A stretch of 64,000 nucleotides of DNA from Aedes albopictus (lineage: Eukaryota; Arthropoda; Insecta; Diptera; Culicidae): the NCBI RefSeq assembly GCF_035046485.1, contig NC_085138.1:94839766-94903765 (forward strand). Reading direction: 5' to 3'. Shown in pieces: positions 10,735-22,069 of this stretch (positions are counted from its first letter, which is position 1; every line of letters starts with the position of its first letter). The translations under genes and the position numbers were made by a program. The notes under the pieces were generated by a model, which ran no database searches, was not told the origin of the DNA, and saw only the letters and a list, made by a program, of their open reading frames with translations.

Positions 10735-11254
10735 TGTAGGAAATTGCTAATGGTATTCTAAAATAATGAGTAGATGATTTGCTTCAGTTTCCCGAAACAT
10801 GTGCTCGTTGTTAGGGGCAACGAGAAGAAACGGTCATAGTAGTCGGGGACCTACTTGGACGGCAGAATTGACTGGGACGTGGTGATATAATAGAAATACA
10901 CTAGAAATCCAATGGCGCTGTAGTCACTTTTCCTATTTAATTAAATTTATAACTTTAATTATTATAATTGATTGTTTTCAACTGTCCAGCTAATAGAGGA
11001 TCTTTTGTTTTGGTAAATAAAATTTTTTGACACTTCTAGAACCGCTACTGACGCTGTAAGGACGTGGCAAACTAGATGTTAGTCACACGAATAGTCGCGA
11101 CATTGGACTTCTGTGGCTAGTTATTCTACTGGTGATATAAAGACGCTGTTTCAGAGCGCAAGTAATTGAAGAATTAGATTTCTCGTTCATCATCTGATCG
11201 TGGTTTATTGAATCCAGGATTGAATCTTACTTTGGATTCGAGCTAGACCCTACA
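10735..11254 (+). repeat. 5' LTR of element A, with an insertion
   Basis: This is 520 bp against 270 bp for the right copy. The 250-bp excess is the insertion at 10891-11129 plus its 11-bp TSD. Outside the insertion I see no difference from 15290-15559. Confidence 0.85.
10891..11129. mobile_element. 239-bp MITE in the 5' LTR of element A
   Basis: It is flanked by TGGTGATATAA on both sides (10880-10890 and 11130-11140), a sequence present once in the 3' LTR, so the empty site is directly visible. The ends are imperfect inverted repeats (TAGAAATACACTAGAAATCC against TAGAATAACTAGCCACAGAA). A duplication of 9-11 bp would suit a Mutator-like element. It is non-coding. Confidence 0.7.
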
Positions 11255-11329
11255 ATATGGCGATGAGGATAAACTTAGGTAAGCTTAAAAAAAAAGCAAA
11301 GTTGAAGCTGAAAAGCGAAAAAAAAGCCT

Positions 11330-11657
11330 GGGCTGGGAGAGCCCACTGAAATAAGTTGCTTAAATGCGTTGTAATAACTGAAAATGTTCAGTAAACCCCG
11401 GACTGGGAGGGTCCACTTTGAGGAAATGCTTAAATGCGGTTACAGAACTGAAGGAATTCAGTAAATCCCGGACCGGGAGGGTCCACTATGAGAAGTTGCT
11501 TAAATGCGTTGAAAAAGTCCCGGGCTGGGAGAGTCCACTGTGGTAATTCGCTTGAATGCGGTATAATTACTGAAGGAATTCAGTAAAACCCGGACCGGGA
11601 GGGTCCACTATGTGAGAAAATGCTTAAATACGATGCCATAACCAAAAGAGGCAGTAC
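11330..11657 (+). repeat. tandem stem-loop array of element A (left part)
   Basis: Five units of about 60-70 bp each contain a 5-bp stem with loop GGGAG: 11330-11344 GGGCT/AGCCC, 11400-11414 GGACT/GGTCC, 11470-11484 GGACC/GGTCC, 11522-11536 GGGCT/AGTCC, 11592-11606 GGACC/GGTCC. Most units also carry CTGAA-NNNN-TTCAG about 10 bases upstream and ATGCTTAAATGCG downstream. The loop is constant while stem bases change in pairs. The array is cut by element B and resumes at 14153. Confidence 0.85.
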
Positions 11658-11662
11658 AACCC

Positions 11663-14147
11663 TGTGGGGTATGAACAAAGCTGAGTAGCATTTCCCATGC
11701 GTGTATTTCCCCTAGCAAGCATCAGTGACAGCCAGCACCATGACGGGGTCGTCGTCAGTGTGATGCTGCCTCATTGACGAGTGGACTGTTGGCGGAGCAA
11801 GACGCCATCACCGTGAGGTTCCGTATTATGCCAAGTGATTCTACTGCAGTTTGCTAAGATGGCTGGGAACGGATTGTTCCAGTGAGTTGCCCGGTATTCA
11901 CATTGGCGATCCTGCCAGGAGTGCATCATAATCAATAACAAGTTAATCATAAAATAGGTAGAATCACTTGGCATAAAAACAGTGAGAGAAAACCAATCGT
12001 TTTGGTGTGTGAAGTGTGTGGTGGTGCTGCAAACACAGTGAAGTGGGTGTTGCAATTCTGCGGTTCCTGACGAAAGCTAGAGCGCGGAAAGTTTTTGTCA
12101 TGCCAACCGCGTTCTGTTTTAGCCTTGGTTCTAGCACAAACACATGAACATAGGCGCGGTGACGTGGTTGATTTTTGTTGTCGACTGGTAGCACGCTGTG
12201 GATAGGTAGTCGGTCGATGATTGCATGCATGTTTCTTCATGTTCTTGCTCGGCATGGATGGTCGCGCTTTCGTTGATTCCTCGGATCGTACATGCTCGTG
12301 TTGTCGCTCGGTTGAACGGTAAATGCAAACAGGTTGCTGTGCATGATTGTAGAGGTGTTTGACTATTGTGAATGTTGCCGTAAAATTCTCGCGGCGTTGG
12401 TTGGTTGGGTTGGTTTTTGCTCGGGTTTTTGGTTGGGCATATTAATGGCGTTTCGAACCGCCGACAATTTTTCTGCATAAGGAAAATGCAGGGACGTGTA
12501 ATGAAAACCGTCCAAGGAAACGGCATTTTTTGGATAACCGCCGAAAATTATTCTGCATAAAGAAAATGCAGGGACGTGTAATGAAAACCGTCCAAGGAAA
12601 CGGCATTTTTTGGATAACCGCCGAAAATTATTCTGCATAAAGAAAATGCAGGGACGTGTAGTGAAAACCGTCCAAGGTAAAGGCGCTGTTGGATAACCGC
12701 CGAAAATTTTTCTGCATAAGGAAAATGCAGGGACGTGTAATGAAAACCGTCCAAGGAAACGGCATTTCTGGATAACCGCCAAAAATTATTCTGCATAAAG
12801 AAAATGCAGGGACGTGTAATGAAAACCGTCCAAGGTAAAGGCGTTGTTGGATAACCGCCGACAATTTTTCTGCATAACGAACATGAAGGGACGTGTAATG
12901 AAAACCGTCCAAGGAAACGGCATTTTTGGATAACTGCCGAAAATTATTCTGCATAAAGAAAATGCAGGGACGTGTAGTGAAAACCGTCCAAGATAAAGGC
13001 GTTGTTGGATAACCGCCGAAATTTTTTTCTGCATAAGGAAAATACAGGGACGTGAAATGAAATCCGTCCAAGGAAATGTTATTGAAAAACTGCCGAAAAT
13101 TGTTTGCATCACGAAAATGCAGCGATGTGTAAAGAAACCCGTCTAAGGAAATGGCGTTGCATGATAACTGCCGAAAGCTGTGCGTGAGGAAAATGCAGGG
13201 ACGTGTAATGAAAACCGCCCATTAAAATTGCATATCGTAAAACAGTTTAAAATTCGAAGTACGCAATGAAAACATATCTACTGAAAATATGTTGTAGAAC
13301 CTCTTTTGAACTCGTTTTGTAGAATCTATTTTCGTATAATGAAGGACATTTGTGTGTTATATATGGTCCATCTGTACCATCACATTGAAGCATTGAAAAT
13401 GGAGTTGTATGATAAACGGAATCTTTAGTCTGATAAATCTCAAATTCGTTAATCTCTTGTTTTTTTTCTTTTTTGACAAATAATTCTTACAAAATATGTT
13501 CGTTTTCAGTGAATGCGTCGAATTTTCGCAATCGTGAAGAACGATTGATTTGAGTGAGAGAAAACCAGGGCCGGCTACATAACGAGACGTGCGCTTGAAG
13601 GAGAGAAGACGCATCACCCAACTGCGTGTGTTGTAGTTATTTTTATTGGAGCTCGGCAAAACCCCATAGATGATTGGTTAGCATAGCAAATTATCAATCA
13701 AATGATATAGGTTCGATATTAACAAAAGTGCGTTTACTAAACAAAAAAAGTAAATGTGGCCATTCGTCTTAATTCTTGTATCTTGAAGTGTATCTTGTTG
13801 CATTGGTGCCATAAGGATGAAGAGAACGAAATTGAGGGTTTGAGCGTAAAAATAACAAGCCTGCTAGTCGAAAACTTTTCTTTTTTTTTTTCGGAGAAGA
13901 GGGAGAATGTGGGGTATGAACAAAGCTGAGTAGCATTTCCCATGCGTGTATTTCCCCTAGCAAGCATCAGTGACAGCCAGCACCATGACGGGGTCGTCGT
14001 CAGTGTGATGCTGCCTCATTGACGAGTGGACTGTTGGCGGAGCAAGACGCCATCACCGTGAGGTTCCGTATTATGCCAAGTGATTCTACTGCAGTTTGCT
14101 AAGATGGCTGGGAACGGATTGTTCCAGTGAGTTGCCCGGTATTCACA
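11663..14147 (+). mobile_element. non-autonomous LTR retroelement (element B) nested in element A
   Basis: Two 240-bp LTRs (11663-11902 and 13908-14147; TGTGGGGTATG...GTATTCACA) look identical, and AACCC duplications flank them (11658-11662 and 14148-14152). TTGGCGATCCTGCCAGG follows the left LTR (primer-site position) and the purine tract GAGAAGAGGGAGAA precedes the right one, so it is on +. The 2.0-kb interior has no retroviral-type frame; its main content is an ~80-bp tandem array. The target was the stem-loop array of element A, so B is younger than A. Confidence 0.87.
12454..13230 (+). repeat. ~80-bp tandem array in element B, two hairpins per unit
   Basis: Units begin GGATAACCGCCG at 12532, 12612, 12691, 12770, 12849, 12928 (as AACTGCCG) and 13006 (periods 78-80), with decayed copies at both ends. 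Most units contain CTGCAT-AARGAAA-ATGCAG, then GGACG-TGTAATGAAAAC-CGTCC, both able to fold. Two alternating subtypes differ in the linker (GGAAACGGCATTTTT or GGTAAAGGCGYTGTT). Open frames across it on - are repeat translations. Confidence 0.88.
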
Positions 14148-14152
14148 AACCC

Positions 14153-14300
14153 GGACTGGGAGGGTCCACTAAAGTTGAAAAAAAATGCATGATGGCAGTG
14201 TCTGGGCTGGGAGAGTCCACTTACTTGGAGGCGGACTTGGACGAACCGGGAGGATCCACTGATTTGCTGCATGTTGGCAGAGCCTAAACTGGGAGAGTTT
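14153..14300 (+). repeat. tandem stem-loop array of element A (right part)
   Basis: This continues the array of 11330-11657 beyond element B: 14153-14167 GGACT-GGGAG-GGTCC, 14204-14218 GGGCT-GGGAG-AGTCC, a degenerate unit at 14243-14257, and 14286-14300 AAACT-GGGAG-AGTTT. The last has a wholly different stem that is still fully paired around the same loop. Confidence 0.8.
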
Positions 14301-15289
14301 ACCTAAAATAATTGTTGCATTGAATTATGTTGCATTTGAAGCATAATTGTCCAGAACTATGAGAGTTAAAAAAATGGAAGTAGAAGAAAACGTTTTTTTT
14401 TGCAAAAGTGTCTTGTTTTGAAAATTGAGGTGGTAAAGTATGTTGCCTAGGATACCATTGTACTACGTGCCTACTGTGATGGAATTCAAAGCTCATATTC
14501 AAATGTGATCTAATGCGCGGTAGGTATTTATGAGTGATTCTGGAATATGCAGACTGTTGTTGGTTGGTAATGTTGAATTAGTCAGCACTCGTGAGTTGTT
14601 GTTCGCGATTCGCGTAAATGGGAAAGATTTGAATAATTATTAATGTGCTGGCGATATAGCATAAGCTGCTGCCATCCGCACTCGGTCTCTGTCAGTAACA
14701 GGACTAACATAACGCAGAAGAAGAAGAAGGGCTATATGCGATCTTCACAACATATAGATTCTAGAATGAGCTGAAACAATCATCCATATCAGCCAGCTTA
14801 CAGAAAAGTGGTAAGATGGCAGAGCTGAACGTTATACCGCAGAGTTCTACTTACAGCTTTAACATCGGACGCTGGACTGAAGTATGACAATTTCATTCGA
14901 AAAAAAAACTGCTACATACATGAAAAAAGGCAATTCAGGGAACACAGTGATTAAAACGAAAGTGGAAATGGAATGAGTAAAGAAAACAATAAAAAGTTAC
15001 ATATAAAATAAAACATATGCATTGTGACGCGAATATAAAGGAGTATCGGATGAATTAGGGCAGCAGTGTAGAAGTTACCTCAAACTAGCAACATGGGCAA
15101 ACCAGAGCAACAGTATAAAGAAGTTTGTGAAATAGGGTAGACTCGCGGAGAAAATGACCAATGCTACAAAACTGTAGATAAGTTGCACTTGAAATAAAGA
15201 ACAAACAATCAGAAAGAGATTTTGTAACGAAGCGTTTTACAATAAATACTTTATTTTACACTTATGGAATAAAAAAGCAAAAGGAGGAT
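14301..15289. other. 3' internal region of element A, no gene seen
   Basis: AT-rich sequence with many short A runs and no frame over 70 codons. It ends in the polypurine tract before the 3' LTR. Confidence 0.6.
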
Positions 15290-15975
15290 TGTAGGAAATT
15301 GCTAATGGTATTCTAAAATAATGAGTAGATGATTTGCTTCAGTTTCCCGAAACATGTGCTCGTTGTTAGGGGCAACGAGAAGAAACGGTCATAGTAGTCG
15401 GGGACCTACTTGGACGGCAGAATTGACTGGGACGTGGTGATATAAAGACGCTGTTTCAGAGCGCAAGTAATTGAAGAATTAGATTTCTCGTTCATCATCT
15501 GATCGTGGTTTATTGAATCCAGGATTGAATCTTACTTTGGATTCGAGCTAGACCCTACACTTGGAAAACAATAATCGAATTCTTGTTCAACTAGTTTCTT
15601 ATTGAAGGTAATGAAACTAATTATCAATGGGTTGCTCAAATTGTCTTGCTGGATTAGTGAAATAATCATAAACATCTTGTTATTTAAGCAAATACAGCTC
15701 AGAATCTGTGTAGGAAAATTTAAAGGTGCGCTAGTGAAATATTTCTTCAGAAAGCGCCATCATGATGTCGAAACAAGTTTTTGAGTGGGAAAATCATCGT
15801 CGATGTCGCTACTGAGCTTCTTTTTTCTTTACACAAGATTTTCAAGCAATTTTGTTCGAGCATGTTCGTCTGTTCTCTGTGGTATTTCTTATTTATAGGC
15901 AACGCAAGTAAGCCATCATAATGTGCATGTTATTAATTAATTTTTTATCAGTATAATCGAGATTCTTAGCCCTAG

Positions 15976-16015
15976 GATTCATCAACACGGATCTATGTTT
16001 ACTCTACTATCTATA
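15976..16015. mobile_element. terminal fragment of the 9610-type element
   Basis: About 40 bp are the exact complement of 9610-9650, including the complete 28-bp terminal repeat and the adjacent CCGTGTTGATGAATCC. Only one end is present. Confidence 0.7.
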
Positions 16016-16114
16016 CAAAAAAGCAACTTCAATGGAAGCGAAAGAAGTTAGAAAAAAAACAGGAGATTTAACAACATGTTTTTTTTTTTTCCTTTTTTTT
16101 CTCACTTTTGACAA

Positions 16115-16480
16115 TGAGCCTCTGCACGAATCTGGCGTACTGCTCACTCCCACAGAAAATTTGAAAACAGCTCGCACAGTAAAAGTCAAATGTGGCCTTT
16201 ACCACAGACAAACAGACGTAACACTCTGATAATTCCCATCGTACACCGATTTATCGGTCTTTTTCAAAATATGATAGTTGGCCAACTGCCCACCCGTGGC
16301 GCTCGCATGGTCGGCCAAACTTAGTCCTTTTAGCATTGGGCGAATATGTTTCCGTGACTATGATTTGAATCGGAAAATGTTCGAAGTGTTACGTCTGTTT
16401 GTCTGTGCTTTTACTGTGCGCGGTGTTTCCAAATTGTCTGTGGGAGTGAGCAGGACAGTGCAAATTCGTACAGAGGCTCA
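16115..16480. mobile_element. foldback MITE with ~100-bp arms
   Basis: The left arm (TGAGCCTCTG... GCTCACTCCCACAGA... CACAGACAAACAGACGTAAC) is the near-complement of the right arm ending CAGAGGCTCA. The inner motif CACAGACAAACAGACGTAAC and the CCACCCGTGGCGCT centre recur in the MITE at 32660-32912, so the two are related. Confidence 0.7.
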
Positions 16481-16659
16481 TAAGGTATTTTACGGGACGT
16501 TCTACCGGTGGGCCAGTCATTGTTATTATTTATTTTTGATGTTTTTGTTTTCGCGAAAAATAGCATAACATGTGGTGAGCGCCAATCAGATTTTTGCTGG
16601 CAGAGATGTTTCGGTTTCTAAATAATGTATCAATCACTAGCAGGTGAAAAAAACAAAAA

Positions 16660-16870
16660 AAAATCAGCAAAATAAATTGCTGAATTTCAGCAAAATTTTT
16701 GCTGAATTTCAGCACAACGTTGCTGAACAACTGTCAAAATTGCTGGATGGTTCAGCAAGTTGAAAAATAATTGCTGATATTCAGTAAATGCGCATTGCTG
16801 AATGAAATCAGCACAAAAAAAAATCAGCAAAGTTTGCTGAATATCAGTAAACAAAATTTGCAGTGTATAG
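16660..16870. repeat. cluster of short GCTGAA palindromes
   Basis: TTGCTGAATTTCAGCA-type words occur at least four times in 200 bp, in both orientations, so several alternative hairpins are possible. It is probably a decayed MITE or a repeat built from short palindromes. No coding. Confidence 0.6.
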
Positions 16871-16942
16871 TGGGCAGATTTGTTGGTTCGGGCAGACACA
16901 GCGCAAGTGGAAACGCAGACACTGGATTCGGAAGAACAACGA

Positions 16943-17063
16943 CCCTAATAGAAAAATATGATACAACGTGCTTAACAACCCTTTCGGGTTATCATCTTGA
17001 TCATAAACGGAATGATACAATCATTCACCCAATCGCCAGTATATAATACATTTTTATTAGGGG
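16943..17063. mobile_element. ~120-bp MITE, copy 1
   Basis: The ends are imperfect inverted repeats (CCCTAATAGAAAAATATGAT and ATACATTTTTATTAGGG). A second copy with about 90 percent similarity by eye lies at 45538-45661, including the shared core CAACCCTTTCGGGYTATCAT. Confidence 0.75.
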
Positions 17064-18623
17064 AAGAAACTCGTTTTAACTCGCGTTACAGAAAAGATTG
17101 CTTGATTAAATAATATAAATTAAATAAATATATCTATATTTTGTGAATGTTTCCCACTTTCCCATGAGAAGTCAACCCTGAAACTGAACGAAAGATTCGT
17201 AACGTTCGTGACAAACAAAAAATATCGCCCAACATTATTTTTTCCCTTTTTCGTCACCTTCGCACCGCGCGCGCACGCACAATTTATCGAGCAAATCAAA
17301 AAGCGAAGAGCATCAAAGCAGTGATGCCACATACACAGATTTACCTAGAATTACACAGATTTTTTCCCATTTTCGGCTACAGATATCTGTGATCATAGAT
17401 CAAAGATTTTTGCAATAAAAAAGATTTTTAAGATTTTTAAAACAATGACAATAACTTTTGTGAAAAAAGCTTTATTGTTATTTTCTGGTACTCAAATTTA
17501 AATAATAGAAATTAAATCTTCTAGTTGGATGGCCTAGGTCAAGCCTCAGGCGCATTGTTTTCGACGTTCTTGTGGTTTCTGATGATCTTCAGATGCAACC
17601 TGGGAGTGTCTTGGCCATTTTTTTTCCGTTTTTTAAACAAATTGTTCAAAAATATTCGATTTTGAAGACATTAACCTATCACAGATTGTGAGAATCTTTC
17701 TCTGTAATGATTATTCAACAACTGTATTCATTATTTGTATACACTTTATTACCGATACTTCAATATTACATACAATGATTCACACTCCAGACAACAATAA
17801 CAACATCTCCACATATGACAGATACTCAATGTAAACATACACGCTAAACGTAATAGAGCAATACAATAATTTGTTATGTGCATACCACAAGGTACCACAT
17901 CTCGTTTTTTCTCCAGATCCGCAGCAAGGTCACTCCACGTTGTTTTCGCTTATAGTCTCCTCAGTTTATGAACGTCTCGCTTCAGTCTCACATCAGAATT
18001 AGTAGTACAGTCATCCATTTGGTCATCCATCTCTGCTCGGCATTTTGGTAAATTACTTGGCCGTTACTTATGGTCGTACCTAAAAAGAAATATTATTTTG
18101 ACCCAAGTATTTTCCTAAATCCCAAAATATTTTTAATACTGAGTGTCAAGCTAAATATTACCTTTGCTGATGAATTAATTGAATTGCTTTCCTCTTCTCA
18201 AATGTTTTCAATGACAGCTAGCATGCAAACATTGTATACTGCCCACTGATTTTTTTTTTTGACATGTCCTTTCATAGAAGAATCTCATACAAAAGGTATG
18301 TATATTCAGATTATTATTCAGACATTTTTTTTTAACTAATATGTCGGAACACGGCACGAATGTTACAGTGGAAATATTATCAATATTCAAGTGTCATACA
18401 AACACTATTTCATTTTATGTTTTTTTTAGCGAACTTCGCTGGAACTCGTTTCTTATTCAGAATATATTCAGAAGTTTGGCTTTACAGATTTTGTTTTCTA
18501 AATATCGAAGGGATTGATACTTTTTTTTAATCAAATCAGGATTTCGAGAAACGTCACTTGTCCAAAACAATATTTGTAATACTAGTTTTAGCTAAATAGT
18601 AATTTGAAAACTTGAAAACATCC

Positions 18624-18762
18624 TCCTCCTCTTCTTGGCGTAACGTCCTCACTGGGACAAAGCCTGCTTCTCAGCTTGTTGAGTTCAATGAGCACTTCCA
18701 CAGTTTTTAACTGAGAGCTTCCTCTGCCAATGACCATTTTGCATGTGTATATCGTGTGGCAA
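18624..18762 (-). mobile_element. 5'-truncated tRNA-related SINE (Feilai-type)
   Basis: CTTCTTGGCGTAACGTCCTC, then CACTGGGACAAAGCCTG and ATGAGCACTTCCACAG match the 3' part of the fuller SINEs at 53590 and 58822. Direct copies of TGAAAACATCC flank it (18613-18623 and 18763-18773), which is the mark of target-primed insertion. The tRNA-like 5' part is missing. Confidence 0.8.
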
Positions 18763-21388
18763 TGAAAACATCCAGTTTTTGAATTATATTTAATACATAT
18801 TGTTCACAAAACTCGCACCCGCACTAGCGCACCGGTTGCTGGTATTGCGCATCATTAGGCTACTTAAGAGCTGAAATTAGCACTAATCTGAATCGAGTTG
18901 CTATGTTTATAAGTCGGTTATACATCAATTTTCGCACCGCCAGTCACTTCGGCTTCCAACCGAAAACGTAATGATAGTTAGTAGCCAATTATTATATACA
19001 AAGCAATTTTCTTCAGATAACAAAATAAATCGATCATCTTATTGGAGCACTTTTCGACGATTCACCTATATAGGTGTCCACGTTTTTAGGAATCATATTT
19101 CCGATAATTTCGGAATTCTCATGATTTACCATTTACCTTTCAAACTGAATGAGTTTATTTTTACGGTTTGGTCGTTCAATAGGTTTACATTCTACGAGGC
19201 AAATTTTCCCGCATTTACTGGTGATTCGTGCTCAATCAAACCTATTTTAACATTACAAAACCAAAAATTTGTTCCTTTGATGTCGCTCTTTTGGGTTCTG
19301 AACTGTAGGACTTATTTTCATGGTGTACCTCCAAAATATTGCAAAAGCCCCTCAACATGTTATGTTCTCACTCTAGATACCTAATGAGGCTATTTCAACA
19401 AGCCTTTTCCAAATTATTCGCATTCAATGTACCGTCAAAATTTAGAACTTTTTATCTTTAAGTAACTCTGATTTTCTACATATGCTAATCATATTGATAA
19501 TATTCGTTGGATCGGATTAGAATATTCTGCAATATTGCAAAGCCCAATCATCTGTCTATCATATCACTTATTTCACATCTTTTCGATGAAATACATCCTC
19601 ATTTTTTTTTGTTAACGCTTACAAGTCTGACGTAGTGCACACTGACCGTGATTGTCTGTGTCGTTATGGCCCTTACGCTTGCCTCTACAATTTAATTCTA
19701 TGTACTGAAACTATTTAAAGCACATTTTTATTCAAATTTTCAATGAACTTATTAACACAAATATCACTTATACATGTACACACATTTTATTGGTAAAAAT
19801 CCATGGATTTAATATATAAATTTTATTTGTACACACGTACTCGTTTTCCACGCTGGATCACACATAAAATCGATGGACCTTATATAAACTATGTGTATCT
19901 AAACATGAAAAGGGTTATCTATGACAAATTGCAAAAATCTATGTGTGTGACACATGCATACAATATTTGCAGTTTTTTCAGTGTATGAAATCTAAAAATT
20001 CAAACAAGGTAACATGTTAGTAAATGGTACCTGCTTGCATTAATAAGCTCGACTGAAAAACAACCTCATAATCCAGCTTTCATTAGATTTATCTATTCCT
20101 GTAGTTACAGAAATGATTATCTTTCATTATTCCAATATCTTGTGCTTTTTATATACTGTACGTTATTCTCCTCAATAATAGTTTCAATACTTCTTTAACT
20201 GATCAAAATTTGTCTCTTCCTGTAAGGAAATTATTGTGCAGAATAACAACAGCGTACTGCTGTACCTTGTTCTCTAACTTGTACCACAGTTCTTGGCAAG
20301 ATGGCCCACTTATTAGCAAAAATGGCACTATATCCAGTGTTAGGTAATCATAAGTCAAAATGCCCCTCCTGACCACACCCGATTCATTTTATATTCAAAG
20401 ACTTCAGAAGTGATTACTCAAGAACTCACTGTACTTGAATCGCATAAACATTTAGTGGCATTCAATAAGTTATAAAGCGCTTTTTACTCGAATTCCTGAG
20501 ACTTCTGGTTAAGCCGAAAAGTTTCATTTTTTTATTGTTCGATTTTTTTTTTAAATAACCAATTCACTAGCCATTTGACTAGCATGATACTTAACAGGTT
20601 AGTGGTTAGCAACTGCTCTGAATATGTCGTCTAGCTTCAACGAATGCTTTAACTGTCATTTCGACTTCCTATCTTGCAAACTACCAATACAGTTTAATTA
20701 TTCTCACACATTGATGTTAATCATCTTGAAGTTACATTTCAAGTCTTGTAAGAGAGGACAAAGCATTAGTTAAATCATGTCTTCATGTTAATTTGGTTTC
20801 AAGAGCCAACCCTTTTTACGTCTCGTAGACTTATTATACTTTACTGAGCAATGATAACTTCAATATATATCACCTGAGGTGGGTCCACAACAATCTCAGT
20901 ATCTGCTCAGTTATATTCGCATTTGGAACATATTCAAATACTATTCGTTCCTAACGCTCAGCCTAAAGTTTAGTTTTGTCTTTCGCCTTCTCAGCTGCCA
21001 CTTAATTGGTGTGAAATTTAATTTTTAATAGTTCCATTTAACTATAAATCCCAGATTGGAGTTCAAGAGAAATCGCTCAAGAAACTTCTAGAACGATTCC
21101 TGGCAGAAACTTTCTATGGTGACTGCCATTTGAACTGTCATTTCTTCGCAACTGCGTACTGCAATCGAAGAAAAAACGGTTTCTTGAACTTGAGCGATTC
21201 AGCCAAGGAATTTCCCATGCATCAAGATAGGCCGAGAAATTCCTTCTGATCTGCAAACAGCCCTTAAATCTGCGTTGGCTGGTAATCTGTTTCTTACGAA
21301 ATTTACGACACTGTTGCATTTTTAGTACTTTAATTTTTATTAAAACAATTCGACTTATACGGCTCTACAAAGAATCGACTATATCTGC

Positions 21389-21655
21389 CTTGCAGGTCTT
21401 ACCGCCTTTAACGGCATTTCCACCTTCAACGGCTTTTTCCGCCTTCAACAGCTTTTCATTCTCCGACGGATCTTTCTGCCATCGAGTTTTTCGCCTTAGT
21501 CGGCTCTTCTGCCTATAACATTTTTTCTGCTTTCCGCCTTCAACGGCTTTTCTATCTGTAATCCTTTCCGCCTTTTACGGCTATTTCAAGAATGTCGCCT
21601 TCATTAGCTTTTATCGCCTTCATTGGCTTTCATCGCCTTCACTGGCTTTTAACAG
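21389..21655 (-). repeat. degenerate GCCTTCAACGGC repeats in element C
   Basis: About ten spaced words of the form CGCCTTCAACGGCTTTT occur in 270 bp. On - one stretch is open and reads like EKLLKAEKAVEGGNAVKGG, so it may be a decayed Lys/Ala-rich gag segment. Each core can also pair GCC with GGC. The two explanations are not mutually exclusive. Confidence 0.55.
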
Positions 21656-22052
21656 CAACGGCAAAATTTGATTTCAAAATATTGTTTTACCTCTACGCCT
21701 TCCTCGGCCAACCGGTTAACAAATCAATACTTCATTCATCATTCAGCATTTAAGTCTAGATTTAGGTGAACAACCTCATTCAACGAGTATCGATATCACA
21801 ATCAACAAAACTTAGATTTTCTTCACAGTTCTTTATTTCTTTATCTGACAATAGTGATTGTCATCGATTTAAACTAAACAATACCGATCACCATCAAAAT
21901 CTCTCACAGGTTGATCATTGTCATTAGTCGAAGATACAAATAGATTGTTTGATTCATATTGAACAGTTAGTACACAATATTTACCTTTTTGATTCCAATG
22001 TTGAAATTCAATTACAAGTCATCACCTGGAGGTCATCACCACTCTGCATGCA

Positions 22053-22069
22053 CCACACACACACACACC
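22053..22069. repeat. (CA)n microsatellite
   Basis: About eight CA dinucleotides just inside the right LTR of element C. Confidence 0.9.

Larger units (their letters stand above)
10735..15559 (+). mobile_element. non-autonomous LTR retroelement (element A)
   Basis: Direct repeats starting TGTAGGAAATTG and ending GACCCTACA lie at 10735-11254 and 15290-15559, flanked by the 5-bp duplication CTTGG (10730-10734 and 15560-15564). The purine tract AAAAGGAGGAT directly before the right LTR sets + orientation. ATGGCGATGAGG after the left LTR sits where a primer-binding site should be. The LTR carries GATATAAAGACG, a likely TATA box. With inserts removed the LTRs are 270 bp and identical by eye, so the element is young. 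The internal region has no gag or pol frame and holds a tandem stem-loop array plus element B. Confidence 0.85.

Noticed and set aside
12131..13112. Overlapping - strand frames of 80-147 codons with repeated FPWTVFITRPCIF
   Set aside because: They follow the ~80-bp tandem repeat of element B. The period is not a multiple of three in most units, so the same peptide appears in different frames.
18971..19384. 137-codon frame inside element C
   Set aside because: On the opposite strand to the element, AT-rich composition, no motif; probably chance.
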